Shown here in pieces: positions 1 through 7,446 of a DNA stretch of 64,000 nt (position 1 is the stretch's first letter; each line of letters opens with the position of its first letter). The notes below the pieces were generated by a model. That model was not told the DNA's origin. It searched no databases and saw only the letters and a list, made by a program, of their open reading frames with translations. The stretch is taken from positions 1 to 64,000 of the forward strand of contig QCHI01000002.1 in NCBI GenBank assembly GCA_003279655.1. The letters run 5' to 3'. The position numbers and the translations under genes are program-made. The stretch is from Prochlorococcus sp. AG-402-A21 (GTDB lineage: Bacteria; Cyanobacteriota; Cyanobacteriia; PCC-6307; Cyanobiaceae).

Positions 1-419
1 ATTGCTTTGCGAGTTGATAATTCTGCTTCTTTTAATTTGCCAAGATCTTTAAAAATGATTCCAAGATTAAAATGTAAATCTGCGAAATCAGGTTGAAGTT
101 CAAGTGCTTTGCGAGTTGATAATTCTGCTTCTTTTAATTTGCCAAGATCTTTTAAAATAGCTCCATAATTAGAAAAAACCCTGTGATCATTACATCCTTG
201 GTTTATGATCTGTTGATAATATTTTGTTGCTTCTGGAATATTTCCTTGTTGATGTAATTTTCTTGCCTTATTAATTAGTAGTTCGTTAGGAAGTATAGAA
301 GGAGTATTAGTCTTAAGAGTAATATTTTCTTTGATTTCTCCTAAAGTAAATTGAACTGGGAATGTTTTTACTTCATAGATTTTCTTTTTCTCTTGGTCTT
401 TGTCACTTGTTTGTTCCAT
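1..419 (-). CDS. TPR-repeat protein, N-terminal part (runs off the window)
   Basis: The reading frame is open from an ATG at 419 to the window edge, so only about 139 N-terminal residues are visible. After an acidic and lysine-rich start (MEQTSDKDQEKKK) come tetratricopeptide repeats of 34 residues with the pattern LGKLKEAELSTRKALELQPD. TPR arrays are protein-interaction scaffolds. In Prochlorococcus such arrays are often followed by a sulfotransferase or methyltransferase domain, but that part would lie outside the window, so the function is open. Adjacent repeats are nearly identical in DNA, which points to recent repeat expansion. Confidence 0.8.
   Translation of the reverse strand, partial: MEQTSDKDQEKKKIYEVKTFPVQFTLGEIKENITLKTNTPSILPNELLINKARKLHQQGNIPEATKYYQQIINQGCNDHRVFSNYGAILKDLGKLKEAELSTRKALELQPDFADLHFNLGIIFKDLGKLKEAELSTRKA
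4..152. repeat. 102-bp tandem repeat encoding TPR units
   Basis: The 47 bases at 4-50 recur exactly at 106-152, a period of 102 bp or 34 codons, which is one TPR unit. Identity at the DNA level, including silent positions, suggests recent duplication or gene conversion inside the TPR gene. Confidence 0.85.
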
Positions 420-779
420 TCATACTTTTCCAACCTTTCTATACCTGAAAGTATATATCATTTCTTATGCACTAACTAGCACGAATCTACCTAAGGCTTT
501 CTTCTGGATGATCGATTTTTCTACCTTTCTCAAGTATCTCAGTAGTAGACATATGTAGTGAATGCAAAAAGGGGATGTAGTGAATACATCCTGATTACAT
601 AACGTAAGTAAAAACTATATAGAAAACCCTAGAAAGGGGGTAGAAGTTCTGAAAGACACATCCCTTTGTAAGGTATACCTAGGTTGGAATGTTAATCAAA
701 TTAATCATTGTCTTAATTAGATTCTAGGAATCTAATAATGGAAATCAGGGTGAAAATTTCATAGGTCTAAATAGATTAA
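420..779. other. intergenic stretch without a convincing gene
   Basis: About 360 bases between the start of one TPR gene and the remnant behind the next. I see short direct repeats (atgtagtgaat occurs twice near 555-585) but no supported reading frame, tRNA or terminator. The promoter of the leftward TPR gene should lie here. Confidence 0.4.
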
Positions 780-887
780 TTATTTTGTGATTACTCTTTC
801 GATCCAATCATGAAAACCATGCTCTTCATGATGACAAGATAGAACAATCTCAGGATTGCTATTGGGATGAAAACGGTAAGGAAGAGT
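780..887 (-). pseudogene. in-frame remnant after the stop of the downstream-most TPR gene
   Basis: Directly after the TAA that ends the 888-1505 gene, the same frame stays open for 35 codons. The product looks protein-like (PNSNPEIVLSCHHEEHGF, then HDWIERVITK) and ends at a second TAA. There is no start codon of its own. The TPR gene already has a typical C-terminus (EAAKLLKEHCK), so this is more likely the tail of a degraded gene than a true extension. Its family is unknown to me. Confidence 0.35.
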
Positions 888-1505
888 TTATTTGCAATGC
901 TCCTTCAACAATTTTGCAGCTTCGTCATCCCCTAGAGCTGCTGCTTTTCTCCAGTCTTCGTATGCACCTTTCATATCTCCAACTTCTTTTTTTACATAAG
1001 CACGATTAAAAAATGCATCTGAATCTTTTGGGTTCATTTTGATGACTTGTGAATAGTCTCTAATTGCACCATCAAAATCTCTCTTTTGAAACTTGGCACT
1101 ACTTCTATTGAAATATCCATCTGTATATAAAGGATCAAAAGCTAATGCTATATTTTGATCGGAGATTGCACCATCAAAATCACCTAAATTACGTTTTGCA
1201 TTACCGCGCATTGAGTAGATAAGACAAATTTCATTAGGTGAAAGCTCTAATGCTTTGTCGTAGTCAAGTATTGCTTCTTCATAATTTGCAAGTTCGAATT
1301 TATCTTGTGCTCTATTAAAGAAATATTCATAATCTCTTACTTTTGTATTTAGATGCTTCCTCTCACTGAAACAAATCATTAACCCTGAACCTACAACAAC
1401 GGCAGTTGATCCAATCACAAGAGCCTTATTAACTTTCAGCAGAGATAAACCAGCAGCTGTTACTGCACTGATTCCAATAGCTAGTGCAGTATTGCAGAGT
1501 TTCAT
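888..1505 (-). CDS. membrane-anchored TPR protein
   Basis: This 205-residue protein starts at ATG 1505. Two hydrophobic segments at about residues 5-22 and 28-46 suggest membrane attachment, followed by about four TPR units from residue 58 to 195 (for example FNRAQDKFELANYEEAILDY and NRAYVKKEVGDMKGAYEDW). The C-terminus, with AAALGDDEAAKLLKEHC, is typical of short cyanobacterial TPR proteins. It probably mediates protein contacts at the membrane; no partner can be named. A 28-codon reading frame ends 3 bases upstream of its start. Confidence 0.8.
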   Translation of the reverse strand: MKLCNTALAIGISAVTAAGLSLLKVNKALVIGSTAVVVGSGLMICFSERKHLNTKVRDYEYFFNRAQDKFELANYEEAILDYDKALELSPNEICLIYSMRGNAKRNLGDFDGAISDQNIALAFDPLYTDGYFNRSSAKFQKRDFDGAIRDYSQVIKMNPKDSDAFFNRAYVKKEVGDMKGAYEDWRKAAALGDDEAAKLLKEHCK

Positions 1506-1508
1506 TTT

Positions 1509-1595
1509 TTACTTCTTGTTCGATGCAAGTTGACTTGAATACCTTTCGAAGAGACTTGTCAAGTCTTTTTCAACTTTTTGCTCTTGAAGATTCAT
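1509..1595 (-). CDS. possible 28-residue leader or small protein
   Basis: A short frame from ATG 1595 encodes a charged, lysine- and glutamate-rich peptide beginning MNLQEQKVEKDLTSLFERYS. It stops 3 bases before the start of the TPR gene, so both would be translated from one message. It could be a translational-coupling leader, a small protein or a chance frame. No family is recognised. Confidence 0.3.
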   Translation of the reverse strand: MNLQEQKVEKDLTSLFERYSSQLASNKK

Positions 1596-1957
1596 AGGAT
1601 GTCTGGATAATTCAGTAAATGCTCTACTATATCTATTTTAAGTTATACCTAAAAATTTTTAGTGAATTAACTTTGGGACCAGAATTTTTGTTGTTCTTGA
1701 TGAGGTTAGATTATCTATCTTTTCTCGCCCTTGAGAATAATTTTTTCTTTTAGGCTGGCTGTCAATTATATAGTTGTAATAGCTAATGATATGGTTCTCA
1801 TTAATGCAAGGGTTTTAGGTTAAATAATTTTCAAGATGATGGAAGAGATAAGAATACATCGTCATCGACATAATTGATAAGGGTGTTCATATCACCTTGT
1901 AGGTGAATTGATTTCAAAACTCAGGTTAAAGTTGATTCAATAATTTCAAGATCACCA
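1596..1957. other. intergenic stretch without a convincing gene
   Basis: About 360 bases separating a leftward from a rightward gene. I find no long frame, RNA gene or clear terminator. Promoters of the two flanking genes are expected here but cannot be pinpointed by eye. Confidence 0.35.
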
Positions 1958-2128
1958 GTGAGCCATAACCAAGATATCGAGGAATTAATAGCTGATTCCA
2001 TGACTGGTCTGATGCTCCGAGCTGAAAGACTTAATGAATTCGATCAATTAGCTATTAGTGAAGAGTTTCGAGAGTGGTTGAATGAGGGTGTCAGGCTTGA
2101 AGATGTTCTCACATTAGTGACTATCTAA
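1958..2128 (+). CDS. small hypothetical protein
   Basis: A 56-residue frame from GTG 1958 to TAA 2126-2128. The product is acidic and amphipathic (NQDIEELIADSMTGLMLRAE, EFREWLNEGVRLEDVLTL), soluble in character and rich in helix formers, and it looks like a genuine protein rather than random translation. An in-frame stop upstream makes the GTG the only sensible start; no strong ribosome binding site is visible. It faces the leftward 2145-2354 gene tail to tail. The function is not known to me. Confidence 0.5.
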   Translation: MSHNQDIEELIADSMTGLMLRAERLNEFDQLAISEEFREWLNEGVRLEDVLTLVTI

Positions 2129-2144
2129 AATTAAGAGAAGAAAT

Positions 2145-2354
2145 TTATGCCACAATTTTATTAATATCTAATAGTCTAGCGATTTCACTATCTACAATAT
2201 CCCCTTCTACTTTACGTTGTACGTACTTATCAAAGTCAATTACATTATAATTTCTTCGTTGGATCTCACCACTTTTATTTAAGTAATCGAGAGAGACAAG
2301 GAATACAGGTATCACGCAGAATGGAATAACTAAGATGTAGAATTCAAGAGGCAT
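2145..2354 (-). CDS. small single-pass membrane protein, hypothetical
   Basis: This 69-residue protein starts at ATG 2354. Residues 4-24 form a clear hydrophobic segment (YILVIPFCVIPVFLVSL), followed by a hydrophilic tail with KYVQRKVEGDIVDSEIARLL. It is probably an inner-membrane or thylakoid single-pass protein with a cytosolic tail. No family is recognised. Confidence 0.5.
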   Translation of the reverse strand: MPLEFYILVIPFCVIPVFLVSLDYLNKSGEIQRRNYNVIDFDKYVQRKVEGDIVDSEIARLLDINKIVA

Positions 2355-2547
2355 TTGAATTAATAATGGTAAATTAAGCTTTACTTAAGTAGTCAATGAT
2401 TGCAATAGGGGCGTCTTTAATTTTCTGCTTTTCGCATATGTTTTTGGATTAAGAAATTTAATGACTGCTGTAGTAATCGATTTACAGGTGATTTTCTGAA
2501 ATAATACTTATGCTGAATCTTTAGTTAATTATTGATTTATAAGCCTT

Positions 2548-2694
2548 CTATATAGCTTGATTTTCCTGTCGACCATATCTATATCTCATTAAGTCTATTA
2601 CTTTTTCTTTTGTACTCCAGGTTTTAATTCGATCCTTAATAGTCAGTAGTTGTGATTCAGTGAGTTCAAGACGCGCTTTTTCAAGATTTGTCAT
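2548..2694 (-). CDS. small hypothetical protein
   Basis: A 48-residue basic, helical product begins at ATG 2694 (MTNLEKARLELTESQLL, then TIKDRIKTWSTKEKVIDLM) and ends at TAG 2548. The same frame stays open for about 27 codons upstream of the ATG and there encodes a stretch with a VCSACK cysteine pair. A longer ancestral protein, or a non-ATG start farther upstream, is therefore possible. Function unknown. Confidence 0.45.
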   Translation of the reverse strand: MTNLEKARLELTESQLLTIKDRIKTWSTKEKVIDLMRYRYGRQENQAI

Positions 2695-2816
2695 TTTGTT
2701 AAATGCTAGTGGCGGTGATGATAATGATTTGCAAGCAGAGCAAACAGCAAAGCGTAACCATGGAGACTCACAAATTATGGTTGGATGAATCGATTTTCAC
2801 ATGCCTAGATAGCTTG

Positions 2817-2954
2817 TCAATTCCCTTTATGCACTAAGCAACAATGACTCTTGGGGTCCAGGAAGTCATAGGTTTGGCATAACTTTATCAGTTCTTTTCT
2901 AGTACTTTTTAAATCATCAGCATTAATGTGATGGCTTGCTTCAACTTTTTTATA
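2817..2954 (-). pseudogene. in-frame coding remnant following the 2955-3290 gene
   Basis: The frame of the upstream gene continues open for 45 codons after its TAA (2955-2957) and ends at TGA 2817. The sequence reads like protein: HHINADDLKSTRKELIKLCQ, then TYDFLDPKSHCCLVHKGN. No ATG, GTG or TTG start lies at its head. It may be a decayed separate small gene, or the former C-terminus of the upstream gene cut off by a nonsense change. Confidence 0.4.
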
Positions 2955-3290
2955 TTATGCAACTTTTGAATCTTTCTTGTCATCTAATACTTTCTTGACC
3001 GTAGAGTACTTCCTGCCAATTTTGTATTGCCTATGGAATAGATTTAACTGATTACTGTTATCATTAGTAGATCTTGTTTCTATTTCTGCAATTGGTTTTG
3101 TCATTTGACTCCATACAAAAAGCATCGCAAGCGCAGACACAAGTAATGGAAGATAAGCTTTAATCAGACTTACGACTACTAAAGTAGTGATAAAAAAAAG
3201 AGAAAAGAGGGCCCATTTAGGAATTCTGCTATCTGCTATCTTTGTCTTGTTTGATTTTGAAGAAGGAATAATTGGCAGATCAGGAGTCAT
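2955..3290 (-). CDS. membrane protein, hypothetical
   Basis: This 111-residue protein starts at ATG 3290. A hydrophilic N-terminus is followed by one long or two short membrane segments at about residues 26-61 (WALFSLFFITTLVVVSLI, then LPLLVSALAMLFVW) and a basic C-terminal tail ending KKDSKVA. It is probably an integral membrane protein with both ends on the same side. The function is unknown; see the open frame that continues past its stop. Confidence 0.6.
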   Translation of the reverse strand: MTPDLPIIPSSKSNKTKIADSRIPKWALFSLFFITTLVVVSLIKAYLPLLVSALAMLFVWSQMTKPIAEIETRSTNDNSNQLNLFHRQYKIGRKYSTVKKVLDDKKDSKVA

Positions 3291-3679
3291 TCGATATTGA
3301 GTTGTAGGTGTATTGGATTAGATGATGCAGTACTTGTTTCTATTGGTTGTAAGAATATATGCTCTTAAAATTAGATTTATCGAATAGATACCCTGCTATT
3401 CGATTTAGATAGCTTGAAATCTGTGCACCGTAGTGATATCAGAGATAACGCATTTGCTAATGACACAGACAATATATTTTAACTAGATGATTTTTAACAA
3501 ATTCAATCAAGTTTGTAAATGTTTCTAGATGAATCGTCCATAGACTTTAGTATTTTGCTTGTTTTTCTACATAATTAATTGGCTTTACCATCTTATAATT
3601 TCTTTGTCGACGTTTGGACTTGTGATTTGTTTATTAGATAAATTGCCTAGGAATGTTAGGTATAATTAAACTAATTTGA
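3291..3679. other. intergenic stretch without a convincing gene
   Basis: About 390 AT-rich bases. On the minus strand, a 14-codon frame (MVKPINYVEKQAKY) near 3550-3600 is the only protein-like fragment, and it is too short to call. No RNA gene or repeat was recognised. Confidence 0.35.
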
Positions 3680-4210
3680 TTATTTGATTTCGCATTGTAG
3701 TTCTGCTAGTGCTTCATTAGGAAGATCAAGAAAAGTATTTAAGATTTGATTACTTGTTTTAGGGATCATGGAAATACCTACCAGCTTCGTCGAGCCATTA
3801 TTTTGAAGAGTATGACCTTCTCCTTCATGTAACTTACTTTTCACATTTCCTGTGGTGAGCAAGGTTTTAACTATTAATTCAGGAAATTTAATCATATCTC
3901 CAATGCAAAAAAGAAATTTGGATTCAAATTGCAATAACACTTCTCCAGAATTCTGATCAATAGTTCCTTCTAGCTGATCCATAGACATGGTGATCTTTAA
4001 ACCTGGTGGTAATGGAAGAGATAAAAATCTTGTTGTTTTTGAAGTAAGAGGAGGAATTGAAAATGTTTTAGGTGAGAAGCTTACGTGTAAGAGATTATTG
4101 TTCTGGTCTGAAAGTAATGTCGCTTTGCCTCCTCCCCCATTAGCATTGTAGGTAAAAGGTGGATAAGAACCAATTGTTAATCGACATCCCTTTAAACTCT
4201 TCAGTTGCAT
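3680..4210 (-). CDS. conserved-looking hypothetical protein
   Basis: A 176-residue protein when read from ATG 4210; a TTG five codons upstream (4225) is an alternative. It has no membrane segment. Features are a glycine-rich stretch (YNANGGGGKATLL, about residues 20-33), alternating hydrophobic segments suggesting a beta-rich fold (LLQFESKFLFCIGDMIKFPE) and a conserved-looking C-terminus with LDLPNEALAELQ. The composition fits a soluble or membrane-associated beta protein, perhaps one that binds lipid or pigment, but this is only an impression. I do not recognise the family. Confidence 0.6.
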   Translation of the reverse strand: MQLKSLKGCRLTIGSYPPFTYNANGGGGKATLLSDQNNNLLHVSFSPKTFSIPPLTSKTTRFLSLPLPPGLKITMSMDQLEGTIDQNSGEVLLQFESKFLFCIGDMIKFPELIVKTLLTTGNVKSKLHEGEGHTLQNNGSTKLVGISMIPKTSNQILNTFLDLPNEALAELQCEIK

Positions 4211-4520
4211 AGGGTAATGAATCAATAACTGATTGTTTATATATTAATAGAAATCATAATTTCAACAAAGATAACTGTAGCTGCTTCAATTCTCTTGTAA
4301 CTGCATAGGCACAATTTAGTTAGTAATTGATTTCTTCTTACACCGAGGCATTGCATATATACAAGTAAAGTCCTTCCTGGCTAATTTTTTTAAGATTATC
4401 TGAATCATATTATTGCTTATAGAAAGTTGTATTTTCAATTAAATTATTATGTTCATTTGATCATTCCACTTTTTATTATGCACCCTGTAAATTATAATAA
4501 TGAATTAAATAGTGTTATCA
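4211..4520. other. intergenic stretch between divergent genes
   Basis: About 310 bases between a leftward and a rightward gene, very AT-rich. It should carry both promoters, but none can be placed with confidence. Confidence 0.35.
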
Positions 4521-4829
4521 ATGTCTGAAAACTTAACTCCAGATTGGTCTTCTGAATTTGAACACTATAAGAAACTCTCCAGAGAAGTAGTTACCAATGA
4601 AGATATAATTAATTTTTTTAATAAGCATCAGAAAGCTTTTTATCTTGATAGCTTTTCTTCGAGTTGGGCTAAAATGATGGAGGCATATGAAGTTAAAGAG
4701 AGCTTAAGTTCAGATGAATTAAACAAACTTGAAGAAATGCAATGGCAAGAGATGCCTGACTCATTAAAATTATTTGCGTATGATTTTTGTATTAAGAAAG
4801 GATTTTGCTTTACTGGAACATCTAGTTAA
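4521..4829 (+). CDS. small acidic hypothetical protein
   Basis: A 102-residue protein from ATG 4521; an in-frame GTG at 4512 would add three residues and is less likely. It is acidic and mostly helical, with several aromatic residues (TPDWSSEFEHYKKLS, FLDSF-like patches, MQWQEMPDSLKLFAYDF) and a cysteine pair near the end. There is no membrane segment or signal peptide. It resembles other small soluble Prochlorococcus proteins of unknown role. Confidence 0.55.
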   Translation: MSENLTPDWSSEFEHYKKLSREVVTNEDIINFFNKHQKAFYLDSFSSSWAKMMEAYEVKESLSSDELNKLEEMQWQEMPDSLKLFAYDFCIKKGFCFTGTSS

Positions 4830-5091
4830 CTTTGAAATTAATTTTACATAGTTCAAGCACCTGTTATATTTAGAGACTAAGTTATTAAAAAAATACTTTT
4901 CAGAATCCTGTTGTTTAAGAACTGTTGATGGTTTGGTTGGTTAGTAATGGGTTTTCTCATACATGGAATAATTAAGATCAAAGAGCGATAGGACAAGAAT
5001 ATAGAGAGTCTTCAAAAGAAATCTTTAGTCTCGATCAACTTTTAAAAACCTCTAAAGATTAGTGATCAATATTTCCTTTCTTTGTATCTTT

Positions 5092-5271
5092 TCATCTCTT
5101 GCGCTTGGACAGCCATGATTTCAAGTTTTCATCCTCTACTTTTTCTCTCCACTCTTTTGAAGAAATGGGTAGTTTTGTTTTTTTCTTTAGTCTTGCTTTC
5201 TTAAACGTTAAATATAAATTTAGATAAGCAGCTATTACTAAAAGAAAAAGGAAAATGCTATTGATATTCAT
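5092..5271 (-). CDS. small N-terminally anchored membrane protein
   Basis: A 59-residue frame from ATG 5271 to TGA 5092. Residues 4-23 are strongly hydrophobic (NSIFLFLLVIAAYLNLYL), followed by a very basic tail (FKKARLKKKTKLP) and a helical end with KEWREKVEDENLKSWLSK. The positive-inside rule places the tail in the cytoplasm. The single anchor plus conserved-looking WRE motif makes this a believable gene. The role is unknown. Confidence 0.6.
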   Translation of the reverse strand: MNINSIFLFLLVIAAYLNLYLTFKKARLKKKTKLPISSKEWREKVEDENLKSWLSKRKR

Positions 5272-5380
5272 TTTTTTAGAGTTTGCTAGTTATCTAAGCA
5301 AAGGATAATCAACTTATGCAATAAGCATATAATTTGAAAAAATGAAATGGTATTAAGAGTAATCAAGGAGGTTTTGATTT

Positions 5381-5494
5381 ATGAATACTAAACCTATGAC
5401 GTCTGCGAAGGGGGCTGGATCCTCTGCTGATTGGGTGAATCGAAGAAGCGGCTTAAATTTAGTCCCTATGCAATTATTGAGTTGTTTTAATTAA
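5381..5494 (+). CDS. 37-residue small protein with strong ribosome binding site
   Basis: ATG 5381 is preceded at good spacing by AAGGAGG (about 5365-5371), one of the best ribosome binding sites in the window. The product is short, begins MNTKPMTSAKGAGSSADW, continues VNRRSGLNLVPMQLLSCFN, and ends at TAA 5494. It has no membrane segment. Translation is well supported by the binding site; the function is unknown. Confidence 0.55.
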   Translation: MNTKPMTSAKGAGSSADWVNRRSGLNLVPMQLLSCFN

Positions 5495-5831
5495 TAATTC
5501 ATTCAACGCTGTCTGTATCTATTTTTGAACGTTTTCATAGAGAGTATTGGGATGGCTCTTTTTGCAGTACTTTGCTGAATACCACTTTTTCACTTCAGCT
5601 AAGGTTGAGATAGAGGAGACAATAGTTTGTTATCATCTTTCCTAGAGATAAAATTACCTATCAAATAGTGCAATTAATTATCATTAGGTAGACGTTAAAA
5701 TGAAGCGTAATAAATAAGATGTATTTTAAAGATGTTTCTGGCCTTTCACCCGATTTCTTTAATCTCTATAAGATTACTTTTTGCACCTGTTAGTATGAAA
5801 AATGCTTTGTATATAGTTACTTTCTGAGAAT
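5495..5831. other. intergenic stretch with one doubtful minus-strand fragment
   Basis: About 340 bases. On the minus strand an open run near 5530-5640 reads AEVKKWYSAKYCKKSHPNTL and ends in a TAG, but it has no good start codon except an internal GTG. It may be a decayed gene. Nothing else was recognised. Confidence 0.3.
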
Positions 5832-6083
5832 CTATTCAAGGAATTGGATTGTAAGGTGATGAATGATTTGGAAGGGTAAAAAAGTCAGGACATAGAAGGC
5901 ATTGGTATTAATAAAGTCGAATAAAACGACAGTAGACCTATTAATTGAATATAGAAGAATAAAATCTATAATTACTCTCGATTCGTGAAAATAATAATCA
6001 ATTCTATAAAGACCCGTAATTGGGCATGATGTAGTTGATTTCTTTGGAAAATATTTTTTCTGGTTTAAATAACTTTCAGTCAT
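5832..6083 (-). CDS. doubtful small membrane-like protein
   Basis: An 83-residue frame from ATG 6083, rich in aromatic and branched residues (RVIIDFILLYSINRST, FYVLTFLPFQIIHHLTI). It could be a small membrane protein, but AT-rich spacer DNA gives such compositions by chance, and no binding site or family supports it. A perfect 15-bp inverted repeat lies just upstream (6089-6123). Confidence 0.3.
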   Translation of the reverse strand: MTESYLNQKKYFPKKSTTSCPITGLYRIDYYFHESRVIIDFILLYSINRSTVVLFDFINTNAFYVLTFLPFQIIHHLTIQFLE

Positions 6084-6088
6084 TTATC

Positions 6089-6123
6089 AATGATTCTATA
6101 TAATTATCTTATATAGAATCATT
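6089..6123. repeat. perfect 15-bp inverted repeat (hairpin)
   Basis: AATGATTCTATATAA at 6089-6103 pairs perfectly with 6109-6123 around a 5-base loop (TTATC). No run of T follows on either strand, so it is not a classic intrinsic terminator. It sits between divergent frames, upstream of the 6198 gene, and could be a protein-binding palindrome or an RNA stem in a 5-prime leader. Confidence 0.7.
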
Positions 6124-6197
6124 ATTAATTAGCTATTAATAATTAGTAATTAATTGTTTTAAATGCTATTCTTGAATGATATAAATTAATTTTTATT

Positions 6198-6593
6198 ATG
6201 AATAGCAGAACAAAAGAATATTTTATAATGATATTCATAGGATTATCTTGTGTTACTTTATTGCAGGTACCACTTTTACAAGCGATAGAGTTTGATTTAA
6301 CAGCAGCTCAGAATGCAGTAGGCAATAGATTTGCCAGCAAATATTGCGAAGCGAAGGAAAAGGGATTTTCTTCAGAATCTTCAAGTGAGTTTGCCTTGAA
6401 TAATACTTATTTGAAATTTGTGGCTTTTCCAGATGATGAAAAATTTATAGAAAATCTTTGGGAATTCACAATAGAGAGAATCCGAAAAGATTGTGGTAAT
6501 TATGTTACTGCAATAGAAGAGATTAATTTAAGAGACTTCTTTAAAGAAGAAGGAGAGATTGCAAGTAACCGTGATTTATATTTGCCACATTAA
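6198..6593 (+). CDS. secreted or anchored hypothetical protein
   Basis: A 131-residue protein from ATG 6198. The N-terminus (basic MNSRTKEYF followed by a hydrophobic run IMIFIGLSCVTLLQVPLL and then LQAIEF) looks like a signal peptide, possibly cleaved after QA near residue 30. The mature part is acidic and helical with two cysteines (ASKYCEAKE and RKDCGNY) that could form a disulfide bond in the periplasm or lumen. The family looks conserved in picocyanobacteria, but its function is unknown. Its stop overlaps the start of an oxidoreductase remnant (TAATG). Confidence 0.65.
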   Translation: MNSRTKEYFIMIFIGLSCVTLLQVPLLQAIEFDLTAAQNAVGNRFASKYCEAKEKGFSSESSSEFALNNTYLKFVAFPDDEKFIENLWEFTIERIRKDCGNYVTAIEEINLRDFFKEEGEIASNRDLYLPH

Positions 6594-6676
6594 TGCGTAA
6601 TATTTATGATTTCATTGTCATAGGTGCTGGAATATCTGCTTGTACGTTCGCATCATTTTTGAATAAAATATTTTGA
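6593..6676 (+). pseudogene. N-terminal remnant of an FAD/NAD(P)-binding oxidoreductase
   Basis: A 27-codon frame from ATG 6593 encodes YDFIVIGAGISACTFASFLN, an unmistakable Rossmann dinucleotide-binding motif (GxGxxxxxxxA), then stops at TGA 6676. A functional oxidoreductase of this type needs hundreds more residues, and none follow in any frame before the next gene. This is therefore the stump of a deleted or truncated gene. Its start overlaps the preceding stop by one base, so the intact ancestor was probably translationally coupled to the 6198 gene. Confidence 0.7.
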
Positions 6677-6731
6677 TTGTCTTGCGTTATGTCTGAGTAG
6701 TCGATATACATGGCTTGTATTTATTTTTATT

Positions 6732-7004
6732 ATGATTACGGTAGTTTTTCTGCTCGCGCTAGGACTAGCTGGTTGGACTTTCTCTACATTAATGAGTAAA
6801 GGAAAGCATCAAGAGGAGATTACGAAAGAGTTAGGAAATATTTTTGAGAGCCTAAAGTTTCTAACTTCCTCTATTTCCGCTCTTGTAAAACTTTTGATGA
6901 AGGACTCTATTTCTTCAGCTAAAGATGAGGACTTTCAACCTATCAGTTCTAATGTTATTGATTTATTAAAGCTAGAAAAGAAAGCTAAAGATGAAGTTGC
7001 TTAA
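6732..7004 (+). CDS. small single-pass membrane protein
   Basis: A 90-residue protein from ATG 6732. Residues 2-20 form a membrane segment (ITVVFLLALGLAGWTFSTL), followed by a long amphipathic helix (EEITKELGNIFESLKFL, SSISALVKLLMKD) and a charged tail ending KKAKDEVA. This layout fits a membrane-tethered helical protein that forms coiled coils. No enzymatic motif is present; function unknown. Confidence 0.6.
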   Translation: MITVVFLLALGLAGWTFSTLMSKGKHQEEITKELGNIFESLKFLTSSISALVKLLMKDSISSAKDEDFQPISSNVIDLLKLEKKAKDEVA

Positions 7005-7066
7005 TAGTTATATCTAAATTCTAGGCTTCTATTTTTAAAGTTGTATTTTTTACTTTAATTATAGTG

Positions 7067-7369
7067 CTAACTTCTTCTGATCCATGATGGTGCTCCAGAG
7101 AACCATTCTCCCAGATCATCTTGATCGGGGCGGTATGTAGAATGTGGATCTTCTGAGCATAAATTCAGTCCATTTAGTAATTCATCTATTGGACTAGAAA
7201 TATGTTTCTTTTGTTGAGTACATATGGCTTTTCGAAGCCATGTAGATACATTTTGATTCTTCGTCGCATATTTATTGATATAAATCCTTTCCTCAAGAGT
7301 TACTTGATTTCCTAATGCGAGTCTGCTTAATATTTTTTGTATTCGAAGACGAGAGGATGTCGTTAACAT
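7067..7369 (-). CDS. conserved hypothetical protein
   Basis: A 100-residue protein from ATG 7369. The N-terminal half is basic and helical (SRLRIQKILSRLALGNQVTL, then EERIYINKYATKNQNVSTWL), and the C-terminal part is acidic with tryptophans (DDLGEWFSGAPSWIRRS). It has no membrane segment. The N-terminus resembles small nucleic-acid-associated helical proteins, but no family is recognised. Confidence 0.6.
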   Translation of the reverse strand: MLTTSSRLRIQKILSRLALGNQVTLEERIYINKYATKNQNVSTWLRKAICTQQKKHISSPIDELLNGLNLCSEDPHSTYRPDQDDLGEWFSGAPSWIRRS

Positions 7370-7446
7370 GATGAATTATCTATTTTGTTCTTTTTAGCTT
7401 GGAATACATGAAGCGCAAGTTTATTGATTCAATTTTAGAATTAATT

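Noticed and set aside
4900-5062. Open plus-strand runs near a possible small gene
   Set aside because: One run reads QEYRESSKEIFSLDQLLKTS but has no start codon, and the overlapping one (MGFLIHGIIKIKER) is only 14 codons long; neither can be supported.
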